Assembly: GCF_918741295.1 (NCBI RefSeq) | Contig: NZ_CAKKNB010000006.1 | Span: forward strand, 1 to 64,000 | Source of the DNA: Aquabacterium sp. CECT 9606 | GTDB lineage: Bacteria > Pseudomonadota > Gammaproteobacteria > Burkholderiales > Burkholderiaceae_C | DNA length: 64,000 nt | Direction of reading: 5' to 3' | Shown here: positions 8,152 through 15,998 of the stretch, piece after piece | Numbering within the stretch: position 1 is the first letter of the stretch | How the letters are laid out: the number at the start of each line of letters is the position of its first letter | Made by a program: the position numbers and the translations under genes | The notes under the pieces: model-generated | What the model saw: only the letters and a program-made list of their open reading frames with translations | Databases searched by the model: none | Told to the model about the DNA's origin: nothing

Positions 8152-9204
8152 ATGGAAGTCAATCAGGAGACGCGCGCCAAGATCATGGCCGCAGCCAATC
8201 AGCTCTACGAGCGCGCCGAGCGTGCTGGCTTCCCTCGTGTCGATGAGGTGCGCTCATTGGCCAAGGTGGACATGAACGCCGCCAGCACGGTCATGAAGGA
8301 GTGGCGCCGGATGCAGACGGCAATCCCCGCGACCGTGGTCGCCGCCGTCCCCGATCGTCTACGCCTGGCTCATGAAACCGCCCTCACCACTTTGTGGGGT
8401 GAGGCCCAGGAGATCGCGAACGAGGCATTGAAGGCGGCTCAGGCGTCTTGGGACATCGAGCGTGCTGAGGCCGATTCGTTGCGCGATGAGGTGTCATCGG
8501 CTTACGAGGCTCAGGCGGTCGAGCTGCGTGAGGCCTTGGCCAAGACGCAGGAGCAAGCCGAAATGCTGGAAGACGCGGCGAAGAAATCCGCCGACGATGC
8601 CGAGCTATTGGCCACTGTCACCAAGGAGCGCGACGAGGCTTTGACTCGCGCAGCCATCGCCGAGCAGAAATCGCAAGACCTTGAGGCTCGCGTTACTGAC
8701 CTCAAAGGTGAGTGTGACCGGGCTTACGCTGACTCAGCCCGACTCAGGATCGAGCGTGATGAGGCCGTCAACCAGGTCGAGCACATCCGCCAGGAGTCAA
8801 CGCACCAAGTTCAGGCTGCGCAAGCACGAGCCGACCAGGCCAAGGAAGAGGTCGCAGGGGCAAGCGCCAAGCTGGATGCATTGCGCGACGAGCTGGCCAA
8901 CGCTAAAGCCAAGCTCTCAGCAGATGCAGCGGGGCATGCAGAGCAGCAGCGCCTTGCAACACTTGAGGCGCAGAGACTGACCGATCTCGTGGCCACTGCG
9001 AATACCGCCCGTGACCAGGCGGTGTCAGCAGCATCCCTTGCCAAAGAAGAGGCAGCAAACCTGCGTGGTCGCACCGAATCGCTTCAAGCGCAGTTGGCCT
9101 CACTGATGACCTTGCTTGGTGATCGAAAGCCTGAATCGCCCTCCCCTGCCCCGGCTGACCAGAACCAGAAGACCACCGGCAAGGGTGGCAAGAAAGGCGG
9201 CTGA
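8152..9204 (+). CDS. kfrA: KfrA-like DNA-binding coiled-coil protein
   Basis: The 350-residue protein has an N-terminal KfrA DNA-binding domain (about residues 1-110; VDEVRSLAKVDMNAASTVMKEWRR is typical) followed by about 210 residues of nearly continuous Ala/Glu/Lys-rich coiled coil and a polar tail. KfrA proteins repress their own promoter and help segregation, possibly by forming a filament on DNA. The promoter at 8088 carries a matching operator-like repeat. Two small genes follow directly. Confidence 0.85.
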   Translation: MEVNQETRAKIMAAANQLYERAERAGFPRVDEVRSLAKVDMNAASTVMKEWRRMQTAIPATVVAAVPDRLRLAHETALTTLWGEAQEIANEALKAAQASWDIERAEADSLRDEVSSAYEAQAVELREALAKTQEQAEMLEDAAKKSADDAELLATVTKERDEALTRAAIAEQKSQDLEARVTDLKGECDRAYADSARLRIERDEAVNQVEHIRQESTHQVQAAQARADQAKEEVAGASAKLDALRDELANAKAKLSADAAGHAEQQRLATLEAQRLTDLVATANTARDQAVSAASLAKEEAANLRGRTESLQAQLASLMTLLGDRKPESPSPAPADQNQKTTGKGGKKGG

Positions 9205-9205
9205 C

Positions 9206-9463
9206 ATGATCGACTTTTTCGAGTGGAGTGGTTCAATCCTCGGTTTGCTGGGGGCCTTGCTCTTGGCCTCACACACTCGCGTTTCTCGTTATGGTTGGGT
9301 TGCGTTCTTCCTGGCTAACGTCGCAATGATCGCCTTCGCCTATGGGCTTGACCGTCGTGGACTTTTGCTGCAACAAGTGGGGTTTATGGGGACGAGCCTA
9401 CTTGGACTATTCCGGGTTGGCCTTCTGCCTGTGCCTCGTTTTCCGTCTCGTGGGTTGAGGTGA
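9206..9463 (+). CDS. Small membrane protein downstream of kfrA
   Basis: The 85-residue protein has three predicted hydrophobic segments (residues about 9-25, 32-50 and 55-72), with a pattern like one half of a PnuC-like or SWEET-like membrane protein (FEWSGSILGLLGALLL, then QQVGFMGTSLLGLFR). The ATG lies 2 bp after the kfrA stop. Function unknown. Confidence 0.65.
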   Translation: MIDFFEWSGSILGLLGALLLASHTRVSRYGWVAFFLANVAMIAFAYGLDRRGLLLQQVGFMGTSLLGLFRVGLLPVPRFPSRGLR

Positions 9464-9469
9464 GCCCAG

Positions 9470-9706
9470 ATGTTGGACAAAACTCCGACCGCCCAATGGG
9501 CTCCGCGTGATGCGAGTTGGTATAGGCACCCCAGGACAACAGGCGTACCTCGTTGGCATGTGCTGCGGCCAGATGGAGCATCCGCATGCCGCCTGATCCC
9601 TGTGCTCGATATTACACAGGCCAGCATTCAGGCGCCTAGCGAAACCATGGAGTGTCGCCTGTGTGCCAGATGGCTTATCGCGCAGCACGAGGCGCAGGGC
9701 GCCTAG
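9470..9706 (+). CDS. Small Cys-containing protein, unknown
   Basis: This 78-residue protein is preceded by GAGGTGAG at the right distance and has a non-random composition (WYRHPRTTGVPRWHVLRPDG, then MECRLCARWL with a CxxC). The CxxC pair and an upstream Cys could bind metal. It follows the membrane protein by 6 bp. Its last codons enter the repeat at 9690. Confidence 0.5.
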   Translation: MLDKTPTAQWAPRDASWYRHPRTTGVPRWHVLRPDGASACRLIPVLDITQASIQAPSETMECRLCARWLIAQHEAQGA

Positions 9707-9918
9707 CCAGGCAAAGCCTGTCCTTCAAGACGAGGCTAACCACGGAGGCCCACAGGGTGGGCCGTCGAGCTTGCGCAATTGCCGAAAAGCGAACCGCATG
9801 GACTTTCTCTGATTTTCAAAACAGACGGTTCCCGTGCGTGTGAGCGCAGGGCGCTTTCATCCTGGCGAAGCCAGTCCTCAAGACGGGCTAAGAACTCAGG
9901 CCCACGGGGTGGGCCGAC
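9690..9918. repeat. Two copies of a short structured repeat (GCAGGGCGC family)
   Basis: Copies at 9690-9768 and 9845-9918 share the order GCGCAGGGCGC, a GGCAAAGCC-type hairpin, CCTTCAAGACG, then a GGCCCACAGGGTGGGCC hairpin. The same order occurs at 21241-21312 and, with longer extensions, in the leader elements at 54240 and 60926. The region 9707-9960 shows no supported gene. Confidence 0.7.
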
Positions 9919-9959
9919 GAATCACGCCAATCTGCGCGATTCACATGGCATGCCGGACG

Positions 9960-10220
9960 CTTGAAATTTTCAAGCGCTGCATGCTCGCGTAAATGTGGAT
10001 TGCACAATCCACATTTACGCAAGGCGTAGAAGCGCCGCCTATCGTCAGGCGTCTATCATTGTGGATTGCGCAATCCACAACTGTCTAATCTCGGTTTGGG
10101 TGCCACCTGTCGGCTCACCCAAAGTGGTCTGTTGTCGATATGGATTGTGCAATCCACATCTTGGCTTGAACGAGCCTAAAGGCTCACTGGTTTGCCGATC
10201 TGTTTGGATTGTGCAATCCA
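9960..10220. promoter_or_regulatory. Cluster of palindromic operators upstream of the transfer origin
   Basis: CTTGAAATTTTCAAG lies at 9960-9974, followed by four TGGATT-N4-AATCCA sites at 9996-10011, 10062-10077, 10141-10156 and 10205-10220 (spacing 66, 79 and 64 bp). The first is embedded in a near-perfect 34-bp palindrome (9987-10020), and the second extends to 22 bp. The four central bases are GCAC, GCGC, GTGC and GTGC. The number and spacing fit a centromere (parS-like) or a multi-site operator. Confidence 0.7.
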
Positions 10221-10345
10221 CTGATTCGGCAAACTGTCTTGAGGTCAGTCCCAGAGGGCCTGACCTAGCAACCGGGGAAGTCCGCGTGAGGTCCGTCAAA
10301 TGCACAGCCCTCACGCGGACCACCCCTATTGAAAACCTCGAACGG

Positions 10346-10437
10346 CTTGAAAATTTCAAGAAACGCATGGGTGGTGGAGTCTAGTGCAGGATAGGCTCGC
10401 GCCACAATTTGCAATGCAAATGGTTTTTTGGTACGCT
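10346..10437 (-). other. oriT: Candidate oriT with IncP-like nic sequence
   Basis: On the minus strand, 10394-10386 reads CTATCCTGC, matching the IncP nic consensus YATCCTG|Y, which predicts the nick between 10387 and 10386. Nearby are a CTTGAAAATTTCAAG palindrome (10346-10360) and an inverted repeat, ATTTGCA-A-TGCAAAT (10407-10421). A plus-strand promoter (TTGCAA at 10409, 17-bp spacer, TACGCT at 10432) lies within it and would drive mobC and the relaxase gene. The location immediately upstream of the mobilisation genes supports the call. Confidence 0.7.
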
Positions 10438-10473
10438 GTCGCTTAGTGAGTTGAGAGATCATCAAAAGAACCC

Positions 10474-11031
10474 ATGTCTGAAGCCCAGAAACGCCCCAAT
10501 CAGGTCACGATGGACCTCGGGACACTCAAGAAGCCCTGGCTCGCTTGGTGCGAGGCGCAGGGCTTGAAGCCGACTGCGGCCTTTAAGGAGATCGTTTCCA
10601 GGCTGGTGGCGAAGCAGGCGGCTCAGGCATCGCCGGTTGCAACGCCAGCCGTGGAACCTGACAGTCCAGAAAAGTCCAAGCACCGCAAGTGGGTTGTCCT
10701 CACGGACTCCGAGCTTGCTCATGCTCAGACCTTTGCTGATCGCGAAGGCTTTTCAATTCCCAAGTGGCTTCATGCCCTTGTTAGGGCGCGCCTCACTGGC
10801 GCCCCCCAACTTGGCCAACGTGAGTTGGAGCTACTTGCCGAATCGAACCTTCGCCTGCTGGCCATTGGTCGCAACCTCAACCAGGTCGCTCGCGTGCTCA
10901 ACGGCAACCCGAACGACCGAAGTTTCTACAGGGTTGCATTGATCGAAGAACTTGAGTCCGTCATCAAGGCACACACGAAAGTTGTCTCAGCAGCGATGAC
11001 GGCCAATGTCGAAAGGTGGCGGATCAAATGA
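10474..11031 (+). CDS. MobC-like relaxosome accessory protein
   Basis: The 185-residue protein has a basic N-terminal half and a C-terminal MobC signature, RLLAIGRNLNQVARVLN (about residues 128-144). A preceding segment, LTDSELAHAQTFADREGFSIPKWLHALVRA, resembles a ribbon-helix-helix-type fold. MobC proteins bind oriT and help melt DNA for the relaxase. The gene lies 80 bp from the predicted nic site and overlaps the relaxase start by 4 bp (ATGA). Confidence 0.8.
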   Translation: MSEAQKRPNQVTMDLGTLKKPWLAWCEAQGLKPTAAFKEIVSRLVAKQAAQASPVATPAVEPDSPEKSKHRKWVVLTDSELAHAQTFADREGFSIPKWLHALVRARLTGAPQLGQRELELLAESNLRLLAIGRNLNQVARVLNGNPNDRSFYRVALIEELESVIKAHTKVVSAAMTANVERWRIK

Positions 11032-12068
11032 GCGGTTCAACATACGTCGATGGCATCTTGGTCGATTGGGGTAGCAGCCTTTTCAACCAACGCCCTGTAG
11101 CAGCCGTGGCGCCCAAAAAAGGCCTGACGGGGGTTCCACTTGGTCCGCGCAAAAAGAAGGCTGGGGCAGGGGGCGTGATGGGTAGCGGCGGCAAGGCCGA
11201 CGCGAAGGCTATTCGTAGCAAGCTGGGCTCAATCACCAAGCGCACCCCTCAGGTCATGGTGAAGATTTCTGGCGGCGGCAAGGGGATGAAGCAGATCAAG
11301 GACCACCTTGACTACATTTCGCGCAACGGCAAGTTGGAGGCCGAAGACCAAGACGGGGACAAGATCAATGGTCGGGATGAGGTCGGTGATTTGCGCGATG
11401 AGTGGCAACACGGTGGTTTCGCCATTCCAGATGAGGGGACCAGGCGTGAAGCATTCAACATCGTCTTGTCGATGCCTGCCGGCACCGATCCAATAGCTGT
11501 CAAGCGTGCAGCAAGGGACTTTGCTGCGGGGGAGTTCGAGGGGCATCAGTACGTGATGGTTTTGCACACCTTCGACACCGATCCAGACCCCCAGCCATCA
11601 AAGAACCCTCATGTCCATTTGTGTGTGAAGGCAAGAGGCAATGATGGGACGCGCCTGAATCCGCGCAAAGCGGATTTGCAGCGCTGGCGTGAGGGCTTTG
11701 CAGAGGCCTTGCGTGAGCACGGCGTTGAAGCTGCGGCGACTAAGCGTGAGCAGCGTGTACTGAGAACGAAGTCCAGCAAAGAGACTCACTTCAAAGACAC
11801 CGAGAAGCAGCTTGGGAAGAAGGGGAGGGCGCCGACCAAGGTGAAGCGTTCCACTCCGAGTCCTGAGCGCATCGCTAAGGCAAAGAAGACCGAAGTCACT
11901 GTGATTCGGCGCTACAAAGAAATCTCGAAGGCTCTTGCTACATCACCCGATGTTGAAGACCGACAACTAGCTGTGAGCCTGGTGCATCACCTTGATGCAC
12001 AGCTCAGGCCGAAGCAACGTGATGGTCAGGAAGACCAGCGCGATCAAGACAAGGGTGTCCAGCGCTAA
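11028..12068 (+). CDS. MOBP/VirD2-like relaxase
   Basis: The 346-residue protein has a relaxase domain: the likely active-site Tyr lies in motif I (HLDYISRNGKLE, about residues 95-106), a central AFNIVLSMPAGTDP segment follows, and the metal-binding HVHL triad is in NPHVHLCVKARG (about residues 195-206). The C-terminus is Lys/Arg-rich and ends in a charged tail, likely the secretion signal. It should nick at the CTATCCTGC site upstream and stay bound to the 5' end. The start at 11028 is translationally coupled to mobC. It is short and lacks primase or helicase domains. Confidence 0.85.
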   Translation: MSGSTYVDGILVDWGSSLFNQRPVAAVAPKKGLTGVPLGPRKKKAGAGGVMGSGGKADAKAIRSKLGSITKRTPQVMVKISGGGKGMKQIKDHLDYISRNGKLEAEDQDGDKINGRDEVGDLRDEWQHGGFAIPDEGTRREAFNIVLSMPAGTDPIAVKRAARDFAAGEFEGHQYVMVLHTFDTDPDPQPSKNPHVHLCVKARGNDGTRLNPRKADLQRWREGFAEALREHGVEAAATKREQRVLRTKSSKETHFKDTEKQLGKKGRAPTKVKRSTPSPERIAKAKKTEVTVIRRYKEISKALATSPDVEDRQLAVSLVHHLDAQLRPKQRDGQEDQRDQDKGVQR

Positions 12069-12116
12069 TTGCTGGCATCTGTTTGTGCAACCTAACGTGA
12101 AAATTGGAGAACTCAC

Positions 12117-12545
12117 ATGGACATGGCACTCGCATCTTTTGAACCCGGCACCTACATCGAGATCAACGACACGATGAAGGGATTCCGCAAACTCGGCCTG
12201 GTGGCCGACGTGGGCACCATGTATTTCGATGAAGCGAGCGAGACGGCCACCCCGTTCCCGATCTACGCGGCATTGGCGCCCAAGGCTGTCGGCAACGTGG
12301 TGTCATGGGGCCTTGAGCTGGCCGACAAGAGCCCCGTCGAGCATCGCCAGTTCAACGAACTGAACGAGCGTCTGTTGGAGGCGGGAATCGACACCATCAC
12401 GCTCAACCGTGCGATGCATTGGGCGGTGACCAATCACAGCTATGACTATTCACGCGCTTTGGCTGCTGGCAAGGCCGCCACAGCACAAGTGCTGGACTCG
12501 CGCGTGATGATGGATCGGATCATCAAGCGTGCAGCAACAGCATGA
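12117..12545 (+). CDS. Unknown protein in mobilisation operon
   Basis: The 142-residue soluble protein has no signal peptide. GGAGA lies upstream of the start. It begins MDMALASFEPGTYIEINDTMKG and has a helical C-terminal half. It lies between the relaxase and a helical protein gene, all on the same strand, so a role in transfer DNA processing is possible but not shown. Confidence 0.6.
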   Translation: MDMALASFEPGTYIEINDTMKGFRKLGLVADVGTMYFDEASETATPFPIYAALAPKAVGNVVSWGLELADKSPVEHRQFNELNERLLEAGIDTITLNRAMHWAVTNHSYDYSRALAAGKAATAQVLDSRVMMDRIIKRAATA

Positions 12546-12585
12546 AGACGTTGTGACCACGGCTTATTGAACCAAGGGAGTACCA

Positions 12586-13419
12586 ATGAACGACATGGCC
12601 ATGCCTATTCAGGCAACGCGCGAGAAGATCGAACAAGGCTTGCTGGCTAAGTTCGGGGAGGCTTTCGAGAAGGCCGCAGAGCAAGCCAAGGGGATCATTG
12701 ACCCGGCAAGGCGCGAGCTGGGTGCAGCCCGTATCGCGCTTGAGCACGCGGTGTTGCAAACCGCGATTGAAAAGGATGTGCCTACGAAATCAGTGGCGAC
12801 GATGCTTGAGAAGGCTTCGCCGCAGCAGGTTGCACATTTCATTCGCGCGGGTAAGACCAGCATCCAACGCAACTATGGCGTGCAGGCCGATGCCATGGTG
12901 GCTGCGTTGTCCGCGCAAGTGGCCAACGTCGATTTACCACGAGGCATGGCTCAGACTGAAACCGTCCGCCAGCTCGTAGAGCAGGGCAGGGGGCTTGTTC
13001 AGAAGGCCGTAACTGAGTCCTACCAGGTGCGGGGCCAGTTCGAGAACTATGGGCCTCGATCGGAGATGGTGACGGCTCAAACCCCGGCGATAGCTGCATC
13101 TGCCAAAGAGCAGTTGAAGAACCACATGGTCTTCATCGAGTCTGCGATTGACTATGCGGTGCGGTCAGGCCGCATGAATGGCGAGCAGGGGCAAATGCTC
13201 AAAGATCGCGTGGAGCATCAAATCTTTCATACCCCCGCTGACACCAAGCTCTCCGCTCAGTTCAAATCCTTCTACGACAAGGAAGGGCGCGACATGCGGG
13301 GTGATGTCATGCGGGAAGCACGCAAAATCACCAATGACAAGACTGTTGCCGAGATCGCCGAGCGCTTGCATGAGGCGCGCGATCGCGTTCAACGAATGAG
13401 ATCATCAATGGAGCGATGA
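12586..13419 (+). CDS. Helical protein of unknown function in mobilisation operon
   Basis: The 277-residue, mostly alpha-helical protein is rich in Ala, Glu, Gln and Arg (EQGLLAKFGEAFEKAAEQAKG; ERLHEARDRVQRMRSSMER at the end). It has no signal peptide, membrane segment or nucleotide-binding motif. It ends 1 bp before the coupling-protein gene, so the two are likely co-translated and may be partners. No family recognised. Confidence 0.6.
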   Translation: MNDMAMPIQATREKIEQGLLAKFGEAFEKAAEQAKGIIDPARRELGAARIALEHAVLQTAIEKDVPTKSVATMLEKASPQQVAHFIRAGKTSIQRNYGVQADAMVAALSAQVANVDLPRGMAQTETVRQLVEQGRGLVQKAVTESYQVRGQFENYGPRSEMVTAQTPAIAASAKEQLKNHMVFIESAIDYAVRSGRMNGEQGQMLKDRVEHQIFHTPADTKLSAQFKSFYDKEGRDMRGDVMREARKITNDKTVAEIAERLHEARDRVQRMRSSMER

Positions 13420-13420
13420 C

Positions 13421-14725
13421 ATGACATTACAAACCATCATTTCAGGGTTCATGGGCAAAGGCCGTGAACAACCGGGCCGCGAGATCAAACACATGGCGAT
13501 CCTCCCGGTGGAGCCGGAGCAGGGCGCTACGGTCCTGGGCGCGGCAAGACTTCAAGGCGGACTCACGCCGCTTTACGACCATTCCATGTCGCCTGTCCTT
13601 GGTGTTGGTGCGTGCCGCACCGGCAAAAGCGCGGGCTTCGTCGTGCCGTCGCTTTTGTCTTGGCGCGGGAGCGCCGTTGTTCATGACGCGCGCAGCGAGT
13701 TGCGCGAGAGCACATCACCATGGCGCACATCCCAGGCGGGCAATCGCGTCATCCAGTTCGACCCGTGCACGACTTCGGCAGGGGATAAGTTCAATCCAGT
13801 CGATGCGATTCGCGTCGGCACTGACCATGCGCTGGATGATGCCCAGCACTTGGCCAGGTGCTTGATTCCCGACACGTCTGCCGCAGAAAATCCCATGTGG
13901 TTTGCTTGGGCGCGCAATGAGCTTTACCGCTACTTGCTTGCGGAAGCGTGTAGGGGCGGTTCTCTGGCCAAGGTCGTCGAAGCCGTGCATCAGACCGATC
14001 TTGATTGTCCGGTCTTCGACGTGACGGGGGTGCGTGACGAGCACCCCAAAATTTATGCGGCCATCGTGGACGCAGGGATCAATCCCTACTTAGACAACGC
14101 GAAGGCGCATCAAGCGGTCCTCAAGATGATCTGCGACGCGCTCGTTGAGTTCACGACACCTGAGGCCACGGTCAACACCGCGTCAAGCACGTTTGATCTT
14201 GACGACCTGGCCGACGCCATTCAGCCCACAACGCTTTATCTGGTGACGCGACCTCAAGACCTGCGTCGGACAGAAAGCATCCGGCGCGTGGTCCTCGCTC
14301 AAATCGTGCGACGACTTGCTGAGAAGAACGAGCATCGGCACAAGGTGTTGATGATGCTTGACGACTTCTGCGCATTCGGCGAGCTGTCGTTCATGCCGGA
14401 TGCTGTTGCGTTCTTGCGGACGCATGGCGTCAAGTGCTGCATCACCATTCAAAGCCCCGCTCAACTTGAAGCCGTCTATGGCCACGAAGGCGCGCTTACG
14501 TTCTATCGCAGCTCTACGGTCCTCGCATTCGCTGCGGCCACGCCAGCGTGCGCTATGCCGCTGTATGAGGCCACAAACGGCAAGATAACCGTAGACCAGC
14601 TCATGGCCCTTGAGCCTGGCCGTCAGGCGTTGCTGTTCACTCCGCTTGACGGGGAGTTGTCAAAGGTTGCTGTGCCCATGTACTTCGACACGGCGCCTTT
14701 CCAAATGCGCGCCAAGCGAGGGTAG
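13421..14725 (+). CDS. VirD4/TraG-like coupling ATPase without membrane segments
   Basis: The 434-residue protein has a Walker A, GACRTGKSAG (about residues 64-73), Walker B, KVLMMLDDF, and a DLADAIQPTTLYLVTRP segment typical of the TraG/VirD4 ATPase core. It lacks the two N-terminal membrane helices of a classical coupling protein and the conserved LLDEF is LDDFCAFGEL. A second, full-length VirD4 lies at 35316. This one sits in the mobilisation operon and may be a soluble adaptor that hands the relaxosome to the secretion channel. Confidence 0.75.
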   Translation: MTLQTIISGFMGKGREQPGREIKHMAILPVEPEQGATVLGAARLQGGLTPLYDHSMSPVLGVGACRTGKSAGFVVPSLLSWRGSAVVHDARSELRESTSPWRTSQAGNRVIQFDPCTTSAGDKFNPVDAIRVGTDHALDDAQHLARCLIPDTSAAENPMWFAWARNELYRYLLAEACRGGSLAKVVEAVHQTDLDCPVFDVTGVRDEHPKIYAAIVDAGINPYLDNAKAHQAVLKMICDALVEFTTPEATVNTASSTFDLDDLADAIQPTTLYLVTRPQDLRRTESIRRVVLAQIVRRLAEKNEHRHKVLMMLDDFCAFGELSFMPDAVAFLRTHGVKCCITIQSPAQLEAVYGHEGALTFYRSSTVLAFAAATPACAMPLYEATNGKITVDQLMALEPGRQALLFTPLDGELSKVAVPMYFDTAPFQMRAKRG

Positions 14726-14744
14726 GGGGGTCTGATTCCGCGTG
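14725..14744 (-). repeat. Stray inverted iteron
   Basis: The complement reads CACGCGGAATCAGACCCCCC, matching the oriV iteron consensus (CACGCGGGATCAGACCCC) with one change. It is 11.8 kb from the origin and in opposite orientation, directly at the stop of the coupling-protein gene. Confidence 0.7.
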
Positions 14745-14846
14745 CGCTTGCCCGCACTTTCTGTCGTGACGACATAGTGTGTGGGCAAGGCCGGGGTTTA
14801 CCTGGTCAGGAGACTCGCGTGAAAGATCAGATTGACCGACTGGTGC

Positions 14847-14873
14847 ATGGCCAGAGGTGATGCCTCTGGCCAT
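14847..14873. terminator. Stem-loop between convergent operons
   Basis: ATGGCCAGAGG-TGATG-CCTCTGGCCAT is a perfect 11-bp stem between the plus-strand mobilisation operon and the minus-strand gene ending at 14898. It probably terminates both. The region 14745-14846 holds no supported gene. Confidence 0.7.
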
Positions 14874-14897
14874 TTGCATTTGCCACCAACGCAAACG

Positions 14898-15161
14898 CTA
14901 ACCAGCCGCCTTGTTGGCGTATTGAAGCAGGCCCGACCATCCACCCGGATAAACGCCGGGTGCAATCACCTTGAACAAATCATCGCAGGCTTCTTCCAGG
15001 CCAGCTTTCTTACCGTACAAGCTGACATAGCCGTCAACGGCCTCGCTGAACTGTTCCTTGCGTTGCCGCCGCAATGCAACTTGAGTGGCATGCAGAACTT
15101 CGCTCAACTCGTCTGTGCTCATGCTGGCCAGCTTCGTCTTTACGTCTTCGAGGGTGCTCAT
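14898..15161 (-). CDS. Small helical protein, unknown
   Basis: The 87-residue protein starts MSTLEDVKTKLASMSTDELSE and has a charged helical centre (LRRQRKEQFSEAVDGYVS). Start 15161 is chosen because it lies 3 bp after the upstream gene's stop and gives a normal N-terminus. It is the last gene of an apparent minus-strand unit that begins with the H-NS-like gene. No family recognised. Confidence 0.6.
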   Translation of the reverse strand: MSTLEDVKTKLASMSTDELSEVLHATQVALRRQRKEQFSEAVDGYVSLYGKKAGLEEACDDLFKVIAPGVYPGGWSGLLQYANKAAG

Positions 15162-15163
15162 GG

Positions 15164-15379
15164 TCACTTGTGCGAAGGGTCGATGTGCCTGGCCACCGCA
15201 TCGCGCCGAGCGCCGATTGGAAGCCGGTCCAACTCGGTCTTGTTCTCGTTGTAATACGCAACCGCTCGCTGAACTTCGCTGCTTGAGCATTCGCGCCCGA
15301 GTCGATCCAGGCCGCACCCGACAATCGACCCGACTTCTTGCGAATACATCGAGCAGAGGTGGTCTCTGTAGTTGCTCAT
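15164..15379 (-). CDS. Small protein, unknown
   Basis: This 71-residue soluble protein has four Cys (MSNYRDHLCSMYSQEVGSIV, then GCGLDRLGREC), possibly metal-binding. It lies 14 bp downstream of the H-NS-like gene and abuts the next small gene, consistent with one transcript. Function not recognisable. Confidence 0.55.
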   Translation of the reverse strand: MSNYRDHLCSMYSQEVGSIVGCGLDRLGRECSSSEVQRAVAYYNENKTELDRLPIGARRDAVARHIDPSHK

Positions 15380-15393
15380 CGTGCGTCCTCCCG

Positions 15394-15750
15394 TTACTGA
15401 GCTTGTTGTGCGATGGTGAACGACTCCAACGTCTTGCCGTCATTCGCGATTGCATCCTTGATCCATCGAGGTTGCTGGCCGCGCCCGGTCCACGTCGCGC
15501 CAGTCAACGGATCACGGTATTTGGGCGGGACTCGACGGCCGGCGCTGGGGTGAGGCTTGTAACGCTTGATTTTCTCGCCGACGAACAAATCCGGCACGGT
15601 CAAGCCATGCTCTGCCATCAGCGACTTGATGCGCGCTATGGCTTCGATCCGATCCTTGTTGCGGATCACATCGAGTTGATCCTGAATGGCGCGCTGCTGG
15701 CGTTCAAGCGCTGCTTTCTGTTCCAGCAAATTTTGGAGATTAGTAGTCAT
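15394..15750 (-). CDS. H-NS/HvrA-family nucleoid-associated protein
   Basis: The 118-residue protein has an N-terminal coiled-coil oligomerisation region (residues 1-50, LLEQKAALERQQRAIQDQL) and the C-terminal H-NS DNA-binding motif, in the form KYRDPLTGATWTGRGQQPRW (about residues 76-95). Plasmid H-NS-like proteins silence A+T-rich or newly acquired genes and reduce the cost of carriage. It is the first gene of a short minus-strand operon. The upstream region 15751-15887 is A+T-rich, with weak promoter-like sequences. Confidence 0.85.
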   Translation of the reverse strand: MTTNLQNLLEQKAALERQQRAIQDQLDVIRNKDRIEAIARIKSLMAEHGLTVPDLFVGEKIKRYKPHPSAGRRVPPKYRDPLTGATWTGRGQQPRWIKDAIANDGKTLESFTIAQQAQ

Positions 15751-15887
15751 AGGTCAGGTTCAGGTTGGACAGATTAAATGCTTTGTGTTATGCTTTGCGT
15801 TTAACGCTGCAAGTTAACATAATCCTTATTGTGGCAAACAAACGAGTGTTTTTGGCAAGGATGTCAACTCGCTTTGATTGTCGGGTT

Positions 15888-15998
15888 TTAGCGCATGAAC
15901 TCAAAGGTTGCATGCAACCAATCGAAAACCGGAATGCTGAGTGCCAGGCCGAACAATGCGCCTGCAACGACCAGCATTCGCCATTTATGCGGAATCAT
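15888..15998 (-). CDS. 36-residue membrane peptide
   Basis: This short frame encodes one hydrophobic helix (MLVVAGALFGLALSIPVFDW) with a basic N-terminus, MIPHKWR. GAAGG lies 7 bp upstream of the ATG. Its start overlaps the end of the next upstream gene (15985) by 14 bp, as in a translationally coupled operon. It is the third member of a small-membrane-protein unit (16601 to 15888). Confidence 0.55.
   Translation of the reverse strand: MIPHKWRMLVVAGALFGLALSIPVFDWLHATFEFMR

Noticed and set aside
7965..10220. CRISPR array
   Set aside because: Repeated palindromes are only 16 bp, unevenly spaced (64-79 bp), and the sequence between them is not spacer-like; no cas genes are present.
9995..10384. 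Possible 129-residue protein beginning MDCTIHIYARR
   Set aside because: The frame runs through the operator palindromes and oriT; the repeated peptide DCTIH or DCAIH is simply the translation of the palindromes.
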